In this document: positions 45,320 to 52,942 of the stretch, one piece after another | Layout: each line of letters begins with the position of its first letter | How positions within the stretch are numbered: position 1 is the first letter of the stretch | The notes under the pieces: model-generated | Told to the model about the DNA's origin: nothing | Databases searched by the model: none | What the model saw: only the letters and a program-made list of their open reading frames with translations | Made by a program: the position numbers and the translations under genes | Assembly: GCF_009830105.1 (NCBI RefSeq) | Contig: NZ_WURB01000002.1 | Location: 62,001 to 126,000, forward strand | From: Microvirga makkahensis | GTDB taxonomy: Bacteria > Pseudomonadota > Alphaproteobacteria > Rhizobiales > Beijerinckiaceae | Direction of reading: 5' to 3' | DNA: 64,000 nucleotides

Positions 45320-45349
45320 GGGAACCTTTGTCCGGATGTCCCATCTAAT
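45320..45349 (+). promoter_or_regulatory. promoter-like motif GGGAACC-N15-CATCTAAT, copy 3, before the ECF sigma gene
   Basis: GGGAACC at 45320-45326 and CATCTAAT at 45342-45349, with the same 15-base spacing as the two copies upstream. The ATG of the sigma gene lies 22 bases downstream. This suggests the sigma factor controls itself and the two other genes. Confidence 0.68.
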
Positions 45350-45371
45350 AGGCAGCAACAGGAGCTTGGCC

Positions 45372-46082
45372 ATGCAGACGGCAACGGTCGCAGCAACACG
45401 GTTGGACGGGCTTGATGATGGGGCGCTGGTGGCGTTGGCCCGAAGCCGGGACGGGGCTGCGGTCCGGCTCATCATGCAGAGGCACAACCGTCGGCTCTTC
45501 CGGGTTGCCCGCGGCGTCCTCAATGACGATGCCGAGGCGGAGGACGTGGTGCAGGAGACCTATGTTCGCGCCTTCACCCATCTCGACGGCTTCCGCGGCG
45601 AGGCTCAGCTCTCGACCTGGCTCACACGCATTGCGCTCAATGAGGCCCTCGGACGACTCCGACGTCGGCGCATCACCGTTGGATTGAAGGACATTGATGC
45701 CATCAACGACCAAGGAGAGGACCGCGTGATCTACCTGCCGTCGGCCCGCCAGGACAGCGACCCGGAAGCCGCCGCCGCTCGGGCTGAGGTGCGGCGCCTG
45801 CTCGAACGCGCCGTGGACGAACTGCCCGAGTCCTTCCGCATCGTCTTTGTCCTCCGGGACATCGAGGAGATGAGCATTGAGGAGACCGCCGCCCAACTGG
45901 CCCTGCGCCCGGAGACCGTCAAGACGAGGCTTCACCGAGCCCGGCGTCTCCTGCGGCAGTCCCTCGACCGGACCCTGTCCTCCGCCGTGAGTGACGTCTT
46001 TCCATGCGCCGGCGCCCGCTGCGCCCGGATCACGCAGACCGTGTTGGAACGGCTCGGCTTGTCCGAGCCCCCTGAAGGATGA
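45372..46082 (+). CDS. ECF-type RNA polymerase sigma factor
   Basis: 236 residues from ATG 45372 (AGGAG eight bases upstream; a longer in-frame reading extends to 45033 over the previous gene). Region 2: LIMQRHNRRLFRVARGVLND, AEDVVQETYVRAFTHLDGFR, then AQLSTWLTRIALNEALGRLR. Region 4: ELPESFRIVFVLRDIEEMSI, EETAAQLALRPETVKTRLHR. The long linker and 45-residue tail (with CAGARCARI) are untypical. No anti-sigma gene is adjacent. It may read the GGGAACC promoters in this locus. Confidence 0.92.
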   Translation: MQTATVAATRLDGLDDGALVALARSRDGAAVRLIMQRHNRRLFRVARGVLNDDAEAEDVVQETYVRAFTHLDGFRGEAQLSTWLTRIALNEALGRLRRRRITVGLKDIDAINDQGEDRVIYLPSARQDSDPEAAAARAEVRRLLERAVDELPESFRIVFVLRDIEEMSIEETAAQLALRPETVKTRLHRARRLLRQSLDRTLSSAVSDVFPCAGARCARITQTVLERLGLSEPPEG

Positions 46083-46221
46083 CCGTGCCGAGGGCAGAAA
46101 GATCACGGGCGTCGGACGTCGCGCCGGTCGTTGTCGGCCCAAAGCCATCAAGGGGTCGAGGCCCTTTGGAGGATGAGGGGCAAAATCACTGCGGAGCTTC
46201 CTGCTGAACGAGGAGAATGCC

Positions 46222-46692
46222 ATGCGAGCTGAGAACCCTGTACGAGACCGCAATCCCCAGAGCACCGCACAGATCGCCGGACATCCGCTGCACCCGATGC
46301 TGATCCCGTTCCCGGTTGCTTTTCTCGTGGCCACCCTCGTGTGTGACCTGCTCTTCTGGAACACGGGCAACAGCGCCTGGAGCACGGCGTCGCTGTATCT
46401 CCTGGGCGCCGCGCTCGTCATGGCGGCCCTCGCAGCCGTTGCCGGCCTGACCGAATTCCTGGGCGACCGGCGCATCCGCGATCTGTCGGCGGCCTGGCAT
46501 CACATGCTCGGCAACGTTGTTGTTGTGCTTCTCTCGCTGTGGAATTGGTACCGTCGCTACGAGGCTGGAGACGCCGCCGTACTGCCGACAGGCCTCATGA
46601 TCTCGCTCGTTGTCGTTCTCCTGCTGCTCTACACCGGCTGGCGTGGGTGGGAGATGGTCTATCGCCACCGCGTCGCCGTCTCGGACCGGTGA
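46222..46692 (+). CDS. DUF2231 family membrane protein
   Basis: 156 residues; four hydrophobic segments. The start IAGHPLHPMLIPFPVAFLVA is the signature of DUF2231, predicted to bind haem or quinone-like ligands through its HPLHP motif. AHHMLGNVVVV-type segment (AAWHHMLGNVVVVLLSLWNW) matches the family. Single gene after the sigma factor, 139 bases away. Function unknown. Confidence 0.88.
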   Translation: MRAENPVRDRNPQSTAQIAGHPLHPMLIPFPVAFLVATLVCDLLFWNTGNSAWSTASLYLLGAALVMAALAAVAGLTEFLGDRRIRDLSAAWHHMLGNVVVVLLSLWNWYRRYEAGDAAVLPTGLMISLVVVLLLLYTGWRGWEMVYRHRVAVSDR

Positions 46693-46739
46693 ACCTGATC
46701 CGAACGCTCCATGCGGGAGAAATTTGAAGGGAGGCGGAG

Positions 46740-47180
46740 ATGGACCTGACCCGACTTGTTGCCGAAGCCATCCTTTCCGCTTCCGCTGACGCCGTAGTAG
46801 CAACAGACCATGATGGGATCATCCGCGTGTGGAACCCCGGGGCCGAGCGGATCTTCGGCCATCCCGCCGACGAGGCCTTGGGGCAGTCGCTCGACCTCAT
46901 CATCCCGGAGCGCCTGCGCCCGCGCCACTGGGAAGGCTTCCGCCGGGTCATGGCGACGGGCGCGAGCCATTACGGCGAAGGCGATCTGCTGTCGGTGCCG
47001 GGTCTCCGCAAGGACGGCCAACGCATCTCGCTGGAGTTCACCATCGTGCCGCTCAAGGACGAGCAGGGACAGATGCAGGGCCTCGCCGCGGTCATGCGGG
47101 ACGTGACCAGCCGGTTCGAGGAGATCAGAGGCCTGAAGAACAAGTTGGCGGAGGCAACCGCACCCCCGAGCCCCCACTGA
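46740..47180 (+). CDS. PAS-domain protein
   Basis: 146 residues: nearly all PAS domain (SADAVVATDHDGIIRVWNPG, AERIFGHPADEALGQSLDLI, IPERLRPRHWEGFRRVMATG, LEFTIVPLKDEQGQMQGLAA) plus a short helix that often leads to an output domain, which is missing. Probably a stand-alone sensor. Only five bases separate its stop from the next ATG, so the two are likely co-transcribed. Confidence 0.88.
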   Translation: MDLTRLVAEAILSASADAVVATDHDGIIRVWNPGAERIFGHPADEALGQSLDLIIPERLRPRHWEGFRRVMATGASHYGEGDLLSVPGLRKDGQRISLEFTIVPLKDEQGQMQGLAAVMRDVTSRFEEIRGLKNKLAEATAPPSPH

Positions 47181-47185
47181 CCGGC

Positions 47186-47737
47186 ATGGCGAATCCGTTC
47201 TACACCATCGGGCATTCCACCCGCACCATTCCGGACTTCGTCGATCTCCTCCGCGAGGCGAACGTCCATCTTGTGGTGGATGTCCGAACGGTGCCGCGCT
47301 CCCGGACGAACCCGCAGTTCAACCGCGATGCCCTGCCCGACAGCCTGGCGGCGTACCAGATCGGATACGAGCACATCGCCGAACTCGGTGGGCTGCGTGG
47401 CAGGCAGCGCCAAGCCGAGCCGTCCCCCAACGGATTCTGGCAGAACACGAGTTTCCGGAACTATGCCGACTATGCCCTGACGGACCGGTTCCGGGGCGGG
47501 CTCGACCGCCTGTCCGACCTCGGCGACCGGAGCGTCGCGGCGATCATGTGCGCCGAAGCGGTGTGGTGGCGCTGCCACCGCCGGATCATCGCCGATTACC
47601 TGCTCGCCTCCGGCCATGCGGTGTTCCACATCCTCGGCCCCGGCAAGATTGAGCCCGCATCGATGACACCAGCGGCCCGGTTGACGGCGGATGGGATTAT
47701 CTACGCGGGACTGCCGGAGCCGTCGTGTGCCGTCTGA
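47186..47737 (+). CDS. DUF488 domain-containing protein
   Basis: 183 residues from ATG 47186. Motifs FYTIGHSTRTIPDFVDLLRE, VVDVRTVPRSRTNPQFN, LGGLRG, MCAEAVWWRCHRRIIADYLL define DUF488 (the longer branch, distinct from 40566). The conserved cysteine and histidines resemble a hydrolase- or metal-type site. Its 3' end overlaps the convergent deaminase gene by 37 bases. Confidence 0.88.
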   Translation: MANPFYTIGHSTRTIPDFVDLLREANVHLVVDVRTVPRSRTNPQFNRDALPDSLAAYQIGYEHIAELGGLRGRQRQAEPSPNGFWQNTSFRNYADYALTDRFRGGLDRLSDLGDRSVAAIMCAEAVWWRCHRRIIADYLLASGHAVFHILGPGKIEPASMTPAARLTADGIIYAGLPEPSCAV

Positions 47738-48192
47738 GCAGTGTCCCGCCACATCTCGTAGAGATCGTCCTCCTCCGGACGGAGGGGCACATAGGCAATC
47801 CTGAGCGATTGCCGGTCCAGCGGTTTTGCCAATTCGGCATAAATGGCCGCCGTCGACAGGCCGTACGGCTCGCCGTCATCATTGGAGTAGGCGTAGGTCA
47901 CTTCGCGAATGCCCGTGAGATGCATGGCCGACAGGCACATCGGACAGGGATGACCGCTGGCGTAGATCACACAGCCATCGAGGCGCGGGCTGCCGAGCGC
48001 CCGGCTTGCGGCGCGGATCGCCTGGAGTTCGGCATGGGTGGTCGGGTCCTGCGTCGTGTGAATCTCGTTGACGCCCGTGGCGATCACGATGTCGTCCTTG
48101 ACGAGGACGGCCCCAAAGGGACGGCCGCCCTTGCGCACGTTCTCGCGCGCCAGATCAATGGCTTCACAGAGGAAGCGCTCGGCTGGGGACAT
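47701..48192 (-). CDS. nucleoside/guanine deaminase-like (cytidine deaminase superfamily)
   Basis: 163 residues. Zinc site: HAE in TTHAELQAIRAASRALGS and CPMC in SGHPCPMCLSAMHLTGI. Overall pattern (GGRPFGAVLVKDDIVIATGV, NEIHTTQDPTTHAE, YGLSTAAIYAELAKPLDRQS) fits guanine deaminase GuaD-like enzymes, which turn guanine into xanthine. Cytoplasmic. The C-terminal coding region overlaps the DUF488 gene on the other strand. Confidence 0.9.
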   Translation of the reverse strand: MSPAERFLCEAIDLARENVRKGGRPFGAVLVKDDIVIATGVNEIHTTQDPTTHAELQAIRAASRALGSPRLDGCVIYASGHPCPMCLSAMHLTGIREVTYAYSNDDGEPYGLSTAAIYAELAKPLDRQSLRIAYVPLRPEEDDLYEMWRDTAQTAHDGSGSPA

Positions 48193-48215
48193 GTCGTTTC
48201 TCCTCGTCTCTTGGT

Positions 48216-48896
48216 TCAGCGTGCGCCAGCCGCGGTCAGGAGTTGTTCGATCTCATGGTAGCCACCTCGGCGTGCATGCTGCAGCGGCGTGACCCCGTCG
48301 TGGTCGGCGAGGTTGGCGTTCGCTCCCGCATCGAGCAGCAGGCGAATAATTTCAGCATGCTTCGGCCCGCCTTCCCCGAGGATGATCGCCTCCAGCAACG
48401 CGGTCCAGCCCAGCTTGTTCACGTGGTCGATATCCACACCAGCTTCAATCAGGGTGCGCACCGTCTCCACGTGCCCGCGCTCGGCAGCGGGAATGAGCGC
48501 CGTGCCGCCATAGCGGTTCGTGCTCCTGAGATCGGCGCCATGGGCGAGGGTCAGGCGGAGGATCTCAAGGTAGCCCCTGGCGCCGGCGAGCAGGTACGGG
48601 GAGTCGTTGATCTCGTCCTTCGCGTTCACATCGGCGCCTGCCTCAATCAGGGCTCTCGCGGTTGCAACGTGGTTGTTCTGGACCGCTGCCATGAGGGCCG
48701 TGCGCTGGCGGCTGTCACGGGCGTCCATGCTCGCCCCTTCACCCATGGCGCGCCTGACGCCGTCTGAATCGCCCCGCTCCGCGGCCGCTATGAGCTGGTG
48801 GTTGAGCGGCGAAGGGGACCCGGTCGAACCAAGACCCGAGAGTGTGCTCATCAGCAAGGCTCCCAACACCATGACGGGGAACAACAGTCTCACCAT
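48216..48896 (-). CDS. exported ankyrin-repeat protein
   Basis: 226 residues from ATG 48894-48896; a longer frame reaches 49001 but this start leaves a good signal peptide (MVRLLFPVMVLGALLMSTLS). Five to six ankyrin repeats follow (TALMAAVQNNHVATARALIE, AGADVNAKDEIN, TALIPAAERGHVETVRTLIE, TPLQHARRGGYHEIEQLLTA). Ankyrin arrays bind partner proteins; here probably in the periplasm. 23 bases downstream of it lies the deaminase gene. Confidence 0.85.
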   Translation of the reverse strand: MVRLLFPVMVLGALLMSTLSGLGSTGSPSPLNHQLIAAAERGDSDGVRRAMGEGASMDARDSRQRTALMAAVQNNHVATARALIEAGADVNAKDEINDSPYLLAGARGYLEILRLTLAHGADLRSTNRYGGTALIPAAERGHVETVRTLIEAGVDIDHVNKLGWTALLEAIILGEGGPKHAEIIRLLLDAGANANLADHDGVTPLQHARRGGYHEIEQLLTAAGAR

Positions 48897-49004
48897 CGTG
48901 CCATCCACAACACCGTTCCGGCCCTTCCTGGTCCGGGATATTGGCCCACCATGTAACTTGGGAAGAGCACGCACGATGCGAAGGGCGATTGATCGCGGCA
49001 TTCC

Positions 49005-49814
49005 TTACCGAGCTCCAAAATGGCCGGGCTGGCGCGAGGCGGTCGGGACCGGAATGTCGAGCATTGCCTTCTCGGCGGGTGTGAGGTGCCGGACGGCGCC
49101 CCTTGGGAGATCGCCCAGCCGCACGCCGCCCACATCGATGCGCACGAGGCGGAGCACCTCCGCCCCAACGGCGCCGAGCAGACGCCGGATCTGACGGTTT
49201 CTGCCTTCGTTGAGAACGACCTCAAGCCACGCGGTGCGGCTACCGGTGCGGATGATACGGGCTGACCTCGCGACCAGGCGTTCGCCGTCGAGAGTCATGC
49301 CGGCTTCAAGCCGCTCGAGCATGGCCTCATTCGGCAGGCGGTCGATCTGGACGTGGTAGACCTTCTCGACGTTCGATGCTGGATCCAGCACACGCTGGGC
49401 CCAGCGTGTGTCATTGGTCAGTAGGAGTAGGCCTTCGCTTGCCTTGTCGAGCCGACCTACGGGGACAACGAACGGCAGAACGAGCCCTTCGAGGCAGCCA
49501 TAGACCGTCGCCCGCTCCTGCGGATCGTCGCGGGTGGTAACCACGCCACGCGGCTTGTTGAGCATCAGGTAGACCTTGCTCTCGGCCACGACCGGCTGGC
49601 CATCGACAGAGATGCGGGCCCGCGCGGGATCGACACGGGCCGTCGGGCTACCGACAACCCGGCCGTCGACGCACACACGTCCCTCGGCAATCATGGCCTC
49701 GGCTTGTGTGCGGGAGCAGAACCCGAGCTTCGACAGGGCGCGTGGAAGGCTGACCACGGCATCGTTCTGACGCCGCGACCCACCCGCACCCCGCAACCGG
49801 GGTGTTGGTTTCAT
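49005..49814 (-). CDS. 23S rRNA pseudouridine synthase, RluB/RsuA family
   Basis: 269 residues from ATG 49812-49814. N-terminal S4 domain (SLPRALSKLGFCSRTQAEAM), then the catalytic core with GRLDKASEGLLLLTND, whose aspartate is the nucleophile, plus YLMLNKPRGVVTT and KVYHVQIDRLPNEAMLERLE. RsuA/RluB-type enzymes modify one uridine in 16S or 23S rRNA. The last 40 residues look like a linker. Co-directional with the upstream glutamate dehydrogenase gene, 19 bases apart. Confidence 0.9.
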   Translation of the reverse strand: MKPTPRLRGAGGSRRQNDAVVSLPRALSKLGFCSRTQAEAMIAEGRVCVDGRVVGSPTARVDPARARISVDGQPVVAESKVYLMLNKPRGVVTTRDDPQERATVYGCLEGLVLPFVVPVGRLDKASEGLLLLTNDTRWAQRVLDPASNVEKVYHVQIDRLPNEAMLERLEAGMTLDGERLVARSARIIRTGSRTAWLEVVLNEGRNRQIRRLLGAVGAEVLRLVRIDVGGVRLGDLPRGAVRHLTPAEKAMLDIPVPTASRQPGHFGAR

Positions 49815-49833
49815 GATGGTGTCGGTCCGGATG

Positions 49834-51096
49834 TCAGCTCGTGAAGAACTGCTGCGTGCCGTGCGCCTCGATGGCGCCCGCAAGCCGCGAGAGCGCATGC
49901 ACGTAGGCGGCGCTGCGCAGGGTGATGCCCTTGTCCCGGGCGCGGGCCCAGATGGCATCCCCTTCCCGCTCCATCATCGACTTCAGCCGGGCATGCACGT
50001 CCTCGACCGGCCAGTAGTAGCCCTGCCGGTTCTGCACCCACTCGAAGTACGAGACCGTGACACCGCCCGCGTTCGCCAGGATATCCGGCAGAACGACGAC
50101 GTTCTTGGCGGCCAGGATTGCGTCGGCCTCGGGCGTGATCGGGCCGTTGGCGAGTTCGAGAACGACGCGAGCCTTGACGCCGGCGGCGTTCCCCTCGTGG
50201 ATCATGTCCTCCAGGGCCGCCGGAACGAGCAGCTCGCAATCGACCGCAACGAGATCGTCGGCGGGAAGAGCGGAGATGCCGTCAGTCCCGGCAAGGTTCG
50301 TGACGGATCCCTGCCCCTTGGCTGCGAGCAGATTGCCGATGTCGAGACCCGACGGGCAATGGATCGCCCCCTTCGAGTCCGAGACCGCCACGATGCTGTA
50401 TCCGTCGTCTGCCAGCAGCCGTGCGATGTGCTGGCCGGCATTGCCGAAGCCCTGGATCGCCACCCGTGACCCCGGCTCCAGTCCAAGCTGCCGGGCGAGG
50501 CGCTGGACGAGATAGTAGCCGCCGCGGGCCGTCGCGTCATCACGCCCGAGCGAGCCGCCAAGCGCGATGGGCTTGCCGGTGATCACCGCCGGCGTCGCCT
50601 GGCCGACGATGGAGGCGTACTCATCGGCCATCCAGCCCATGATCATCGAGTTGGTGTAGACGTCAGGCGCCGGGATGTCCCGGTCGGGCCCGACGATCTT
50701 GGAGAAGGCCTGCACATAGGCACGCGAAAGGCGCTCCAGTTCGGCCTTGGACAGGGTATGGGGATCGACCTGCACGGCGCCCTTGCCGCCGCCATAGGGC
50801 AGGTTCATCACCGCGCACTTGAAGGTCATCCAGAAGGCAAGCGTCTCCACTTCCTCCATGGTCGAGTCCGGGTGGAAGCGGATGCCGCCCTTGGTCGGGC
50901 CGCGGGTGTCGTCATAGCGGCAACGCCAGGCCATGAAGGATTTGCGGGAGCCGTCGTCCATGCGGATCATCAGGCGGACCTTCGTGGTCTCACGCGGGTA
51001 CTTCAACTTTTCGAGAACGTCCGCGTCGAGGTCGAGGTGCCGGGCTGCGTCGTCAAGGCGTGTCAGGGCCTGGTCCAGCATGGAGGCTGCTTGCAA
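49834..51096 (-). CDS. gdhA: glutamate dehydrogenase (Glu/Leu/Phe/Val dehydrogenase family)
   Basis: 420 residues, TTG start at 51094-51096 with AGGAGCG upstream. Catalytic lysine in PYGGGKGAVQVDPHTLSKAE; K in GPTKGGIRFHPDSTMEEVET; NAD-binding RVAIQGFGNAGQHIARLLAD; C-terminal ANAGGVTVSYFEWVQNRQGY. It interconverts glutamate and 2-oxoglutarate with NAD(P). The family includes leucine dehydrogenases; PYGGGKGAV and GGVTVSYFEWVQN favour glutamate dehydrogenase of the NAD type. Probably co-transcribed with the pseudouridine synthase gene. Confidence 0.92.
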   Translation of the reverse strand: MQAASMLDQALTRLDDAARHLDLDADVLEKLKYPRETTKVRLMIRMDDGSRKSFMAWRCRYDDTRGPTKGGIRFHPDSTMEEVETLAFWMTFKCAVMNLPYGGGKGAVQVDPHTLSKAELERLSRAYVQAFSKIVGPDRDIPAPDVYTNSMIMGWMADEYASIVGQATPAVITGKPIALGGSLGRDDATARGGYYLVQRLARQLGLEPGSRVAIQGFGNAGQHIARLLADDGYSIVAVSDSKGAIHCPSGLDIGNLLAAKGQGSVTNLAGTDGISALPADDLVAVDCELLVPAALEDMIHEGNAAGVKARVVLELANGPITPEADAILAAKNVVVLPDILANAGGVTVSYFEWVQNRQGYYWPVEDVHARLKSMMEREGDAIWARARDKGITLRSAAYVHALSRLAGAIEAHGTQQFFTS

Positions 51097-51316
51097 TTAA
51101 TCTCGCTCCTGTATATTGTTGCAAATCTGGCGGGATGCCGTTGGGGCGTCTTAATGGCGGCTTCCGCTTTGGAGTGCAACACCTTGGGGGAGGCTGCGTC
51201 GATGCGGAACAGCTGGAGCCCGCCGCCGTCTTCGCCGGCCCCTACTCCCTTCGCACAGCGCTTGTACCGTCCGCAGGCTTGCATTCGCAGGCAACGGGGC
51301 TATCTTGTAGGTGTCA

Positions 51317-51382
51317 TGATTAAGCTCGTGAAAAATCTTCGTTTTCTGGCGCACGCGGGCTGCCTCAAAGCAGGCAGGTAAC
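51317..51382 (+). CDS. micropeptide of the nine-copy RAG-x-L-x-x-G family (21 residues)
   Basis: Begins MIKLVKNLRF and ends LAHAGCLKAGR before TAA. TTGCAT at 51280-51285 is 31 bases before the ATG, with a TATCTT -10-like box in between; no ribosome site. The hairpin CCCCGG (51383-51388) with CCGGGG (51421-51426) starts right after the stop. Most like the copy at 62889. It is the main feature of the gap 51097-51559; that gap must also hold promoters for the two divergent neighbours. Confidence 0.6.
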
Positions 51383-51559
51383 CCCGGGATCCGGCGTGAC
51401 CACTCAGGTCGCCGGCGCTCCGGGGTCATGAACTCTCCGTCTCATTATCATTGAGCCGCTGCATGTGCCACCCGGCCCATGTCGGTCTCTTATGGCTGCC
51501 AGTCCCCCTGCCGGAGGGCGTTCGCCCTTGGGAGGACATCTGGCTCGAGGAGGTTTTCC

Positions 51560-52009
51560 ATGAACGCGCAGCACGATCTTCCCTCGATCATCCTCGCGAC
51601 CAACGACTACAATCGCTTGCTGTTCACGGCGATGATCCGGCAGAAGCACAGCCGCCGGACGCCTGACTTTCTGCTCACCGAACTGCGTCGGGCAGAGATT
51701 TGCCACCCGGCGGCACTGCCGGAGGATGTCGTCTCCACGAACTGCCGCGTGATCTATCGCATTGACGACGAACTGCGGTCGCGGGCGCATCTGCTCGTTC
51801 ATCCCGACGACCTGATCTGGCCTGGCGCCGAAATCTCCGTTGCAACACCGCTTGGGACCGCCCTTCTGGGTCTGCGGGTCGGTGATCGCATGTCGTTTCA
51901 GGACGATGGTGGCGAACCCCACGAGGTGTTCGTGGAGGGCATCGGCCTTCGGTTCCTGGACGACGGTCCGCTGGTCACCCGCACCCCTGGCGGCATCACC
52001 TGCGCTTGA
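51560..52009 (+). CDS. Rnk/GreA-C-like protein (type B)
   Basis: 149 residues from ATG 51560 (GAGGAGG upstream). Core PSIILATNDYNRLLFTAMIR, HPAALPEDVVSTNCRVIYRI, LLVHPDDLIWPGAEISVATP, LGTALLGLRVGDRMSF. Very similar to 34345-34902 but without the ETFPASDP tail. First gene of a pair whose second member (52027) starts 17 bases later. The GreA/GreB-like C-terminal fold implies RNA polymerase contact. Confidence 0.85.
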   Translation: MNAQHDLPSIILATNDYNRLLFTAMIRQKHSRRTPDFLLTELRRAEICHPAALPEDVVSTNCRVIYRIDDELRSRAHLLVHPDDLIWPGAEISVATPLGTALLGLRVGDRMSFQDDGGEPHEVFVEGIGLRFLDDGPLVTRTPGGITCA

Positions 52010-52026
52010 GGCCCGTGGAGGACATC

Positions 52027-52443
52027 ATGATCAAGCAAGAGAGTTTTCCACCTGTGACGATCTCGGTGGGCGATTACGATCGTCTCGCGTTTCTCGCGTC
52101 GTTCGGTTTGAGCTTCGAGCAGGACCGCCCCGCAGCGGCGATGCTGGCGAACGAGCTGATCCGGGCGACGATCCTGACACCCGATGACATTCCGCCGTCG
52201 GTCGCTACGATGCACTCGCGGCTGGAGTTCCGTGATGACGTCACCTGGGACGTCCGGAGCGCCACGCTGGTCTACCCCGACGAGGACGATGGTGAGCCGG
52301 ACCGGGTCTCGGTGCTGTCACCGGAAGGTGCGGCGCTGGTCGGCCTTGGCGAAGACCAGTCGATCACGTGGCGGACCCCGAAGGGATGGCGCAGCCTGAC
52401 CCTCCTGCGTGTCCTCTATCAAGCCGCATGGTCACTTCGTTGA
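52027..52443 (+). CDS. Rnk/GreA-C-like protein (type A)
   Basis: 138 residues from ATG 52027 (GAGGACATC upstream). Core VTISVGDYDRLAFLASFGLS, PPSVATMHSRLEFRDDVTWD, TLVYPDEDDGEPDRVSVLSP, EGAALVGLGEDQSITWR: the canonical Rnk domain. It matches the frameshifted gene at 33859-34280. The pair 51560-52443 therefore mirrors the partly decayed pair at 33859-34902. Confidence 0.85.
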   Translation: MIKQESFPPVTISVGDYDRLAFLASFGLSFEQDRPAAAMLANELIRATILTPDDIPPSVATMHSRLEFRDDVTWDVRSATLVYPDEDDGEPDRVSVLSPEGAALVGLGEDQSITWRTPKGWRSLTLLRVLYQAAWSLR

Positions 52444-52461
52444 GCCATGGAGGGAACTGTC

Positions 52462-52578
52462 ATGATGGACCAGGAGCTTATTTCCGTCGTGCTCATCCTG
52501 GGCTGCTATCTGGTCTACCGGGTGGCCATTCACTCAGGAATCCGACGCCCCCATGACGATCGCAGGGTCCGGAAGTGA
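52462..52578 (+). CDS. small single-span membrane protein of 38 residues
   Basis: ATG 52462 with GAGGGAA upstream. MMDQELISVVLILGCYLVYR, then VAIHSGIRRPHDD and a basic end. One N-out membrane span with a basic cytoplasmic tail. Located 18 bases after the Rnk-like pair and probably in its transcript. No relatives recognised. Confidence 0.5.
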   Translation: MMDQELISVVLILGCYLVYRVAIHSGIRRPHDDRRVRK

Positions 52579-52916
52579 ATGTTCGACGGTTGGTCCGGAA
52601 CGACGTCACCATCGGCGGCAGGGCGGCCCCAGGTCATCCGGGGCCGTCACCTCTCCGAACGGGGGCCGGCGATCGTGGCGAACGGGTGACGCAGGCTTGC
52701 ATCATCGCACCGGCAGGTGTGCGGCAGGAGGATGAGGTGACCAGAGCGCGTTTGGGCGATCTGCCCAACAGGAGCACGATCGGACCCCAGCGGGAGCCAG
52801 TGCCCTGCCGTCCTCGTGTCCCAGAGCCCGCGATGGAACGCCTGATGCGCTGGGTGGCCTGGGGGCTCGTGCTGCTCGGTACAGCCGCGGGCCTATGGGA
52901 CCATTGGCCCCGCTGA
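52579..52916 (+). CDS. doubtful open frame with a C-terminal membrane span
   Basis: Runs from a start overlapping the end of the preceding gene to TGA at 52914-52916. Most of it has the arginine/proline-rich look of a shadow frame; only the last 27 residues (MERLMRWVAWGLVLLGTAAG) look like real protein, a single span that could start at an internal ATG near 52833. Kept as a weak call. Confidence 0.25.
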
Positions 52917-52942
52917 GCGGACGCAAAGCCTGACGCACGGGG

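Noticed and set aside
51420..51440. Possible REP/CRISPR-like repeats from the GC hairpins
   Set aside because: They are explained as the 3' hairpins of the micropeptide units; no regularly spaced direct repeats or cas genes exist.
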